In this document: positions 23,862 to 29,990 of the stretch, piece after piece
Layout: each line of letters begins with the position of its first letter
Numbering within the stretch: the first letter of the stretch is position 1
NCBI GenBank assembly: GCA_031269165.1
Contig: JAISZQ010000317.1
Span: 1 to 29,990, forward strand
Source of the DNA: Spirochaetaceae bacterium
GTDB lineage: Bacteria; Spirochaetota; Spirochaetia; Treponematales; Breznakiellaceae
DNA length: 29,990 nucleotides
Direction: 5' to 3'
Program-made: the position numbers and the translations under genes
Notes under the pieces: model-generated
What the model saw: the letters and a program-made list of their open reading frames with translations, nothing else
Database searches by the model: none
Told to the model about the DNA's origin: nothing

Positions 23862-24034
23862 CCCTGTCAACAACTTAAGCAAATGGAATATAAGAGTGGT
23901 CAACGGATTACACAGATTTTTAGTTTTTTGTCCGCGAATGTACGCGAATGTATGCGAATACGCGCTGATGGGTATGTATTATTCGTATTTATTCGCGCCA
24001 TTCGCGGACCAAAATTCTTAAGTTGTTGACAGGG
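23862..24034 (+). repeat. Family A repeat, 173 bp, perfect 18-bp inverted ends
   Basis: CCCTGTCAACAACTTAAG (23862-23879) pairs perfectly with CTTAAGTTGTTGACAGGG (24017-24034). The interior has gtccgcgaatgtacgcgaatg and its approximate mirror attcgcgccattcgcggac. This is the best-preserved complete copy. A C-family half (actggattgcttcgctcggc to gctcgcaatgacc, 24045-24090) follows. Confidence 0.85.
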
Positions 24035-24152
24035 GATAGCCCCCCACTGGATTGCTTCGCTCGGCAATGTGCCGCCCGCTCGCAATGACCTCTTTCCCTC
24101 CCAGTACCGTAGCCTCGGCACATTGCCGCCGCTTCCCCTTCATCGTTTCTCG

Positions 24153-24161
24153 TGGTAGAAT
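24153..24161 (+). promoter_or_regulatory. parC promoter, extended -10
   Basis: TGG-TAGAAT (24153-24161) is an extended -10 with 5/6 match; the -35 position (ttcccc) is poor. The ATG is 12 nt after the last base of the hexamer, predicting a leader of about 5 nt with no Shine-Dalgarno. Confidence 0.5.
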
Positions 24162-24172
24162 AACCATCGAGC

Positions 24173-26128
24173 ATGGCCACCATCAAGAACCTTTTTGACA
24201 AGAACTTTCTCGAATACGCCTCCTACGTGATTAAGGACCGGGCGATCCCCGATGTGGAGGATGGCCTTAAGCCCGTGCAGCGGCGCATCATGCACTCGCT
24301 TTTCGAGATGGACGAGGGGAAGTTCATCAAGGTGGCCAACGTCGTGGGGCACTGTATGCAGTACCATCCGCACGGGGACGCTTCGATTGGGGACGCGCTC
24401 GTGGTGCTGGCCAACAAGGACCTGTTTATCGAGAAGCAGGGTAACTTCGGGAACATCTACACCGGGGATGAGGCGTCGGCGGCGCGGTATATCGAGTGCC
24501 GGGTGACGCCGCTTGCGAAAGAGGTGTTTTACAACCCCAAGCTGACCGCCTACGTCGACAGTTACGACGGGCGAAAGAAGGAGCCGGTGCTGTTTCCGGC
24601 GAAGATTCCCGTGGTGCTGGCGATTGGCGCGGAGGGGATCGCGGTCGGGATGTCCACGAAGATTCTGCCGCACAACTTGCTGGAGGTTCTGGAGGCGGAA
24701 AAGGCGGCGTTGCGGGGGAAACACGTCGCGCTGTCCCCCGATTTTCCCACAGGCGGCTTTGTCGATGTGTCCGAATACCACGACGGCAACGGCAAGGTGC
24801 TGGTTCGCGCAAAACTCGACGTGAGTGACCCTAAGAAAATCGTTATCCGCGAGCTTCCCTTCGGCTCCACCACCGACAGCATGATGGCGAGTATCGAGGC
24901 TGCGGCAAAGGCGGGCAAGCTGAAGATCGCCAGTCTCAACGATTACACTACCGAGCACGTGGAGATCGAGATACGGCTCCAACGCGGCGTGTATTCCGAA
25001 GAAACGGTGGACGCGCTCTTCGCGTTTACCGAGTGCGAGAAGTCGATCTCGTGCAATCTGCTCGTGATACGGGACGGCCTTCCCGCCGTGATGTCCATCA
25101 CCGAGGTGATCGATCATCACGCGGGGCAACTGGTAACGATTCTGACCAAAGAGCTGGAACTGGAAAAGGCCGAGTTGTACGACAAACTGCACCTGCGGAC
25201 GCTGGAACGGATTTTCATTGAGGAGGGCGTTTACAAGCGCATCGAGAAGGAAAAGACGGCGGAAACGGTCGAAAAGGCCGTGGTCAAGGGGTTTGATCCT
25301 TTCTTGAAGGAGGTCGGGAAGCGCGGCATCTCCCATGATGATGTTGAACACCTGTTGAAAATCCCCATCCGGCGGATTTCGCTCTACGACATAAACAAGG
25401 CTAAGGCGGAACGGGACGCGATCCTCGCCCGCATCAAGGCGATCAACGCGCTGTTGAAGGACGTGACCGGCTATGCGGTGGGCTTCCTCGACAACCTCAT
25501 CGCTAAGGTGAAGGCGGACAAGGAGAACGGAAGCGGGGCGCGAAGGACAAAGGCCGGGAAGTTTGAGAAGATCGACGTGAAGTCCGTGGTGAAAAAGGAC
25601 GTAAAGCTCTTCTACGACAAGAAGACGGGCTATCTGGGGACGAATGTTCAAGGAGACCTCGTTGCCGAATGTTCGCCCTTCGACCGGATTCTCGTCGTGC
25701 GGAAAGACGGCACCTACTATGTGAGCGACATCCCCGAAAAGGCGTTTGCGGGAGAGGGCGCATTCTATATCGGCATCGCGGACAAGGAAGCGCTTGCCAA
25801 AACCGTCTTCACCATCATCTATCGGGAGGGCAAGAACGGCTACCCGTGCATCAAGCGTTGCGTCATCGAGGGCTGGATCATGAACAAGGAATACCGCCTC
25901 GTGCCGGAGAACGCAGCGGTGTTGCTCATCGATACGCGCTCAAAATTCGCGTTTGTCGTTCACTATAAGCCCAAACCGCGCCTTAAGGTTCTCGAAGAAA
26001 CGTTTAAGGCGGAACGTTACGAGGTGAAGGGTCTCAAAGCACTTGGCGTGCGCCTCTCGAACAAGGAAGTCAAGTCGGTTATGCCCGAAAAGAAGGGTAG
26101 GGGGAATAATGGCGGCTCCACGAATTGA
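24173..26128 (+). CDS. parC: DNA topoisomerase IV subunit A (ParC-like)
   Basis: A 651-residue type IIA topoisomerase breakage-reunion subunit that decatenates chromosomes with ParE. Residues 1-30 (FLEYASYVIKDRAIPDVEDG) and KPVQRRIMHSLFEM begin the winged-helix domain. HPHGDASIGDALVVLA is the quinolone pocket, and the catalytic Tyr106 lies in ARYIECRVTP. The tower and coiled-coil gate follow (about 330-450). Then a short C-terminal part (about 490-651) has only beta-pinwheel-like repeats and no GyrA box, which argues for ParC rather than GyrA. The Ser usually mutated in quinolone resistance (GyrA Ser83) is Ala70 here. parE is not in the window. Its last 20 nt overlap rbfA. Confidence 0.88.
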   Translation: MATIKNLFDKNFLEYASYVIKDRAIPDVEDGLKPVQRRIMHSLFEMDEGKFIKVANVVGHCMQYHPHGDASIGDALVVLANKDLFIEKQGNFGNIYTGDEASAARYIECRVTPLAKEVFYNPKLTAYVDSYDGRKKEPVLFPAKIPVVLAIGAEGIAVGMSTKILPHNLLEVLEAEKAALRGKHVALSPDFPTGGFVDVSEYHDGNGKVLVRAKLDVSDPKKIVIRELPFGSTTDSMMASIEAAAKAGKLKIASLNDYTTEHVEIEIRLQRGVYSEETVDALFAFTECEKSISCNLLVIRDGLPAVMSITEVIDHHAGQLVTILTKELELEKAELYDKLHLRTLERIFIEEGVYKRIEKEKTAETVEKAVVKGFDPFLKEVGKRGISHDDVEHLLKIPIRRISLYDINKAKAERDAILARIKAINALLKDVTGYAVGFLDNLIAKVKADKENGSGARRTKAGKFEKIDVKSVVKKDVKLFYDKKTGYLGTNVQGDLVAECSPFDRILVVRKDGTYYVSDIPEKAFAGEGAFYIGIADKEALAKTVFTIIYREGKNGYPCIKRCVIEGWIMNKEYRLVPENAAVLLIDTRSKFAFVVHYKPKPRLKVLEETFKAERYEVKGLKALGVRLSNKEVKSVMPEKKGRGNNGGSTN

Positions 26129-26507
26129 ACGAATTGAACAAACTGTGCGGAACGAGCGGCTTTCCGCGCTGATACAGGAAAAGATCGGCGGTCTGATCGT
26201 GCTGGGGAAAATCAAAGACCCGCGTGTCGACTCGTTTTTGTCGGTAACCCGTGTGGACGCAGCCTCCGACCTTTCTTGTGCCGACGTGTTTGTTTCCTCG
26301 TGGAAAACGGAAAAGGGCCTCCAGACCGGCGTCGCGGGTCTGCAAAACGCCGCTTCGTTTATCCAGCGGGAACTGGCGAAGACGCTCAAGACACGACAGA
26401 CTCCCAAATTGCGCTTCCATGCGGACACCGGGGTGAAGGCGGGCTTTGAGATGGTGAAGAAGATCGAGGATCTGGCGAAGGAGCATCTGTCCACAAACGC
26501 GCAGTAA
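26109..26507 (+). CDS. rbfA: RbfA, 30S ribosome-binding factor
   Basis: A 132-residue single KH-domain protein that assists late 16S rRNA 5' end maturation. It matches the RbfA pattern: RNERLSALIQEKIGGLIVLG, then KDPRVDSFLSVTRVDAASDL, the SCADVFVSSW strand, GLQNAASFIQRELAKTLKTR, and TPKLRFHADTGVKAGFEM. ATG 26109 is chosen for a strong GGGTAGGGGG Shine-Dalgarno and the family-sized product; the longer frame from 26043 would run inside parC. It overlaps parC by 20 nt in another frame. RbfA usually neighbours infB and truB, so coupling to parC is unusual. Confidence 0.88.
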   Translation: MAAPRIERIEQTVRNERLSALIQEKIGGLIVLGKIKDPRVDSFLSVTRVDAASDLSCADVFVSSWKTEKGLQTGVAGLQNAASFIQRELAKTLKTRQTPKLRFHADTGVKAGFEMVKKIEDLAKEHLSTNAQ

Positions 26508-26512
26508 TAGGT

Positions 26513-26873
26513 GAGCCTGTTCCAAAACACGAGCAAAAGGGGGAATCGGCAATTTGCCGCGTCTTCCCCCTTTTACTGGGGCTTGCCCCTACAGCCCTTC
26601 GCATCCTGCTTCGGGCTTCCGGGCCGGGGCGTGGCACACCGTTGGTGTGCTTCAGTAATGCGTCCGTCCGTGGACGCTTGGGGTACGCCCACAAAACCAT
26701 GCACCGCATGGTTTTGTCCCTGCAGAGGGGGTAGCGGAGGACGGCTCAAACCATTGCGGGGTATGCCCCGCAATGGTTTGAGCTTGGCCGGAGCGAGGGG
26801 GAGACGCGGCAACTTGCCGATCCCCCTTTTTCTGGGTTTTTTAACAGGCTTTGAAAAGATTCTGAACAGGCTC
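26513..26873 (+). repeat. Family B composite with internal F hairpins
   Basis: GAGCCTGTTCCAAAAC at 26513-26528 and gattctgaacaggctc at 26858-26873 bound the unit. Inside are the F hairpins (26535-26574 and 26797-26831) and the long B core shared with 23670-23830. A perfect 18-bp-arm hairpin sits at 26744-26783 (arms gctcaaaccattgcgggg). 26874-27046 holds a diverged B end (aggctgtctgaaaa ... ttttgaaacagac, about 26977-27010) and the clpV ribosome site AAAGAGGAG (27032-27040). Confidence 0.75.
26535..26574 (+). terminator. Family F hairpin acting as terminator after rbfA
   Basis: aaaagggggaa (26535-26545) pairs with ttccccctttt (26564-26574) around cggcaa/ttgccg. It ends in four T on the plus strand, 28 nt past the rbfA stop. 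It is the inverse of the hairpins at 4451 and 26797, a case of a repeat possibly recruited as terminator. Confidence 0.55.
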
Positions 26874-27046
26874 TAAGGGCGATTACCGGACGGAAAAGGA
26901 TTGTCCGCAGATGAACGGTGGTTTGGTTATGCCGCGGCGTTATCCGTGGTTCCTAGTGATAAAGGGTGATATAAGAGGCTGTCTGAAAAACCTCGCGTTT
27001 TGAAACAGACTTCAATTTTTGAAATTACGTTTAAAGAGGAGTTTTT

Positions 27047-29731
27047 ATGGCAAAATTGAAACGGGTACAGATTTTTGCGAAACTTGACCGGGAAGCATAC
27101 AAGGCGGTCGAGAGCGCGGTGGTTCTCTGCAAGACGCGGGGAAATCCGTATGTCGAGCCGGTTCACTGGATCAACCAGATCCTGATGAGTGAGAATACCG
27201 ACTGGCATGCGGCGTTGGGGTCGTTCGGCATTGATGTGGGACGGGTGTCTTCAGACATGATCAAGGCGATGGACGCGCTGCCTCGCGGGGCATCTTCCAT
27301 CACGGATTTTTCCAACATCATCGAGATCGTTGTGAAAGAAGCGTGGATGATTGCCTCGCTACAGTTTGCCGAGGGGGCGATACGCACCGGGCATCTGCTT
27401 GCCGCGATGAAGACCTCACCGCAACTGGCACCGATTCTCCACGACATGAGCCAGGAATTTCTCAAGATCAACGGCGACCTTCTGTTGGAGAATTTTTCAA
27501 ACATAGTCAAGGATTCTGTCGAAGTTTCCTCGACGGCTGTTGCCGCATCGTCTACTGCGGAAAGCGCGGCGACCGGTCAAGCGGGCGCTATGATGGGCGG
27601 CGGGGCGATGGGAAAAGGCGAGGCCTTAGCCCGTTACACCGTAGATATGACGGCGGCGGCTGAAGCGGGCACCGACCCTATCGTCGGGCGGGACGAGGAA
27701 ACCCGCAAGATCATCGACATTCTGATGCGCCGCCGGCAGAACAACCCCATCATCACGGGGGAAGCGGGGGTCGGAAAAACCGCCGTGGTGGAAGGTTTTG
27801 CCCAGCGTCTTGCCAAAGGGGATGTTCCCAGCAGTCTCAAGGGGACGCGGCTTCTTTCCCTTGACATGGGACTTTTGCAGGCCGGGGCCAGCATGAAGGG
27901 CGAGTTTGAAAACCGCCTCAAGAACGTCATTGAGGAAGTGCAAACTTCCGAAACGCCGATTATTCTCTTTATCGACGAGGCCCACACGATGATCGGCGCG
28001 GGGGGTTCCGCCGGACAGAACGATGCGGCCAACCTGCTGAAGCCCGCCCTTGCGCGGGGCAAACTGCGCTGTATCGCCGCGACGACGTGGCAGGAGTACA
28101 TCAAATACTTTGAGAAAGACCCGGCGCTGAGCCGCCGTTTCCAGAACATCATCGTGGATGAACCGGACGACCGCAAGGCGACGGAGATGATGCGCGGCAT
28201 CGTCAAGGTGCTGGAGGACCATCACAAGGTGACCGTCCTCGATGAATCCCTTTCCGCTGCGGTAAAACTTTCCCGCCGTTACATTCCCGCCCGGCAACTG
28301 CCCGACAAGTCGGTGAGTATTCTCGACACGGCGTGCGCGAGGGTGGCTCTTTCGCAGAACGCGGAACCTGCCGAGTTGGAATACTGCCGTCGCCGGATTG
28401 AGGCGTTGACCCTCGAAATGGAGATTCTGGGGCGTGAAGAATCCCAGGGGTTTGACCAAGCGGAAAAGATCGAAGCGCTCAAAGGGGAACTGAAGAAAGA
28501 AGAAGAAAAGAGCGAAGAGTTGCAAAAGCGGCTTGAAAAGGAAAAGGCTCTTGTCGCGGAAATCGTCAGTCTCAAGGATAAGGCGGCGGCCCAAAAAGGG
28601 GACGGCGCGACAACGGAAACGGATGAGGGCGCGGAGGCGGAAATCGTGAATACCGCCGCGGCTTTAGCCGAAAAACGGAAAGAGCTTGCCGATTTCCAGG
28701 GGGAAAACCCGCTCGTGCTGCCCCTCGTGGACACCCAGGCGGTCTCGGCGGTCATTTCCGAGTGGACGGGGATCCCCTTGGGCCGCATGGTGAAGGACGA
28801 GATCAAGGGTATTCTGTCGCTTGAAGACGAGCTCAACTATCGTGTGATCGGGCAAGAACACGGCGTCAAGGTGATTGCCAAACGGGTTACCACCGCACGG
28901 GCGAACCTTGCCGACCCGAACAAGCCGACTGCCGTGATCATGCTTGCCGGGCCCTCCGGTGTGGGCAAGACCGAGACGGCTCTCGCCCTGGCCGAACAGA
29001 TCTACGGGAGCGAGGAACAGATCATCACGATAAACATGAGCGAGTTCCAGGAGGCCCACACGGTTTCCACGCTCAAAGGAGCGCCCCCCGGCTATGTGGG
29101 TTATGGCGAAGGCGGCGTTCTGACCGAGGCGGTGCGGCGGAAGCCCTACAGCGTGATCCTCTTGGACGAAGTTGAGAAGGCCCACCCGGACGTGCACGAG
29201 ATTTTTTTCCAAGTCTTTGACAAGGGACAGATGGAAGACGGCGCGGGCCGTCTCGTCAATTTCCGCAATACGCTGATCCTTCTTACGACCAACGTGGGGG
29301 ATGGCACCATCGCCGAGATGTGCGCCGACGAGGAAAACCTGCCTCAACCAGAAGTGGTGGAAGCGGCGATCCGGGGGGACATGATGCGCGTGTTCCCGGC
29401 GGCGCTCTTGGGACGCATCCAGATTGTGCCCTACTATCCGTTGGGCAAGAAAGCGCTCTTCGGCATCATCGAGGCGAAACTGGGCAAGGTCCAGAAACGG
29501 GTGGCAGAGAATTACAAGGCGGCGCTCACCGTTACCGACGCGGTAAAAGAAGAGATCATCCGCCGTTGCGACAATGCCGCATCGGGGGCGCGTCTGATTG
29601 ACGCGGTGATCAACAACACGCTGTTGCCTGAAATCAGCGCGGAATTCTTGCGGAACACCATGGAAGGAAAGAGTTTTAAGACGGCGATCATCGACGCGAA
29701 AGAGAACGAATTTATCTATTCGTTTGAATAG
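27047..29731 (+). CDS. ClpV/TssH-type AAA+ unfoldase
   Basis: An 894-residue double-ring Hsp100 ATPase. Divergent Clp-N region (1-155), then a Ser/Ala/Gly-rich linker (160-190). NBD1 has Walker A GEAGVGKT (238-245), Walker B ILFIDEAH and TWQEYIKYFEKDPALSRRFQ. A middle coiled coil spans about 440-550, and NBD2 has GPSGVGKT (635-642) and VILLDEVEKAHPD. DPIVGRDEETRKIIDILMRR, LDMGLLQAGASMKGEFENRL and GAGGSAGQNDAANLLKPALA are ClpV-like rather than ClpB-like. In type VI secretion, ClpV strips contracted TssB/TssC sheaths for recycling. No tss gene is present on either side in this window, and repeats flank the gene. It has a strong Shine-Dalgarno, unlike clpB. A non-secretion Hsp100 role is possible. 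Confidence 0.82.
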   Translation: MAKLKRVQIFAKLDREAYKAVESAVVLCKTRGNPYVEPVHWINQILMSENTDWHAALGSFGIDVGRVSSDMIKAMDALPRGASSITDFSNIIEIVVKEAWMIASLQFAEGAIRTGHLLAAMKTSPQLAPILHDMSQEFLKINGDLLLENFSNIVKDSVEVSSTAVAASSTAESAATGQAGAMMGGGAMGKGEALARYTVDMTAAAEAGTDPIVGRDEETRKIIDILMRRRQNNPIITGEAGVGKTAVVEGFAQRLAKGDVPSSLKGTRLLSLDMGLLQAGASMKGEFENRLKNVIEEVQTSETPIILFIDEAHTMIGAGGSAGQNDAANLLKPALARGKLRCIAATTWQEYIKYFEKDPALSRRFQNIIVDEPDDRKATEMMRGIVKVLEDHHKVTVLDESLSAAVKLSRRYIPARQLPDKSVSILDTACARVALSQNAEPAELEYCRRRIEALTLEMEILGREESQGFDQAEKIEALKGELKKEEEKSEELQKRLEKEKALVAEIVSLKDKAAAQKGDGATTETDEGAEAEIVNTAAALAEKRKELADFQGENPLVLPLVDTQAVSAVISEWTGIPLGRMVKDEIKGILSLEDELNYRVIGQEHGVKVIAKRVTTARANLADPNKPTAVIMLAGPSGVGKTETALALAEQIYGSEEQIITINMSEFQEAHTVSTLKGAPPGYVGYGEGGVLTEAVRRKPYSVILLDEVEKAHPDVHEIFFQVFDKGQMEDGAGRLVNFRNTLILLTTNVGDGTIAEMCADEENLPQPEVVEAAIRGDMMRVFPAALLGRIQIVPYYPLGKKALFGIIEAKLGKVQKRVAENYKAALTVTDAVKEEIIRRCDNAASGARLIDAVINNTLLPEISAEFLRNTMEGKSFKTAIIDAKENEFIYSFE

Positions 29732-29744
29732 GGGTTGACTGATT

Positions 29745-29891
29745 ACCAGATTAAACGGTCGCGGGCGTTGCCCGCGGCTGAAAGTTGAGGCGGGGGGCGG
29801 GCCGCCCGCTTGAGGGGAATAGCGGAGGGTGGACGCACTGAACGTGCGGACGACCGGAGCGCGTGTCCGGGGCGAAGGGGGAGACTTCCCA
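29745..29891 (+). repeat. Family B element after clpV
   Basis: A hairpin (cgcgggc-gtt-gcccgcg, 29760-29776) lies 28 nt past the clpV stop. B core sequence follows (gaatagcggagg) and ends gaagggggagacttccc against a family A copy. Confidence 0.6.
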
Positions 29892-29990
29892 CTGTCAACA
29901 ACTTAAGCCAATGGAATATAAGAGTGGTCAACGGATCACACAGATTTTTAGTTTTTTTGTCCGCGAATGTACGCGAATGTATGCGAATAC
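29892..29990 (+). repeat. Family A repeat, cut by window end
   Basis: ctgtcaacaacttaag (29892-29907), then ccaatggaatataagagtgg and gtccgcgaatgtacgcgaat, nearly identical to the first 100 bp of 23862-24034. Confidence 0.85.

Noticed and set aside
23870..24030. CRISPR-like array from the recurring cgcgaatg units
   Set aside because: Units are 8-12 bp, unevenly spaced, arranged as an inverted repeat, and there are no spacers of constant length or cas genes.
24140..25651. 503-codon open frame antisense to parC
   Set aside because: It mirrors codon bias of the high-GC parC gene; the translation is His/Arg/Leu-rich with no domain, and parC has clear catalytic motifs.
27626..28594. 322-codon open frame antisense to clpV
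   Set aside because: Shadow frame of a GC-rich gene; low-complexity Phe/Leu and Arg runs, no family resemblance.

Overview
This window reads as a bacterial chromosome segment from a spirochaete, most likely a Treponema-like member of the Spirochaetales (inference). The grounds are a LolA / RodZ-like / RimO gene string, a multiple-monosaccharide transporter whose binding protein carries a treponeme-style signal region, a short ParC with Ala in the quinolone pocket, and unusually repeat-loaded intergenic DNA. G+C is roughly 60% by eye, apart from one AT-rich gene near 22.3 kb. No rRNA, tRNA, CRISPR array or intact mobile element was seen.

Layout. 1-1396: repeats, a decayed IS200/Y1 (RAYT-like) transposase fragment and two copies of a REP-like double hairpin. 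1397-4165 (-): clpB. 4583-7685 (+): overlapping operon lolA-like, rodZ-like, rimO. 8302-10542 (+): aconitase-family hydratase. 10902-15135 (-): sugar ABC transporter (binding protein, terminator, ATPase, permease); the binding-protein gene is frameshifted at a G11 tract. 15570-17636 (+): GH42 beta-galactosidase, divergent from the transporter. 18043-20667 (-): MMPL/RND exporter. 21043-23513 (-): GH43 glycosidase, AT-rich GNAT acetyltransferase and CE7 acetyl esterase. 24173-26507 (+): parC and rbfA, overlapping. 27047-29731 (+): ClpV/TssH-type AAA+ ATPase.

How the genes fit together. The transporter, GH42, GH43 and acetyl esterase form a plausible plant-polysaccharide side-chain set (arabinose, galactose and xylose oligomers). 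The rest is housekeeping (ClpB, RimO, RbfA, ParC, hydratase), envelope functions (LolA, RodZ, MMPL) and an isolated type VI-like unfoldase.

Most interesting features. (1) The G11 tract puts the sugar-binding protein out of frame by one base, so it may be a phase-variable locus. (2) Several genes (clpB, lolA, hydratase, MMPL, GH43 and nearly parC) have a -10 box only 6-11 nt before the start codon and no Shine-Dalgarno, which suggests leaderless or near-leaderless mRNAs. (3) Short palindromic, Pro/Gly-coding DNA is inserted in frame in both clpB and the MMPL gene. (4) A mosaic of at least five intergenic repeat families with recurring junctions fills nearly every gap; family A has ends CCTGTCAACAACTTAAG and family B has ends GAGCCTGTTCCAAAAC.
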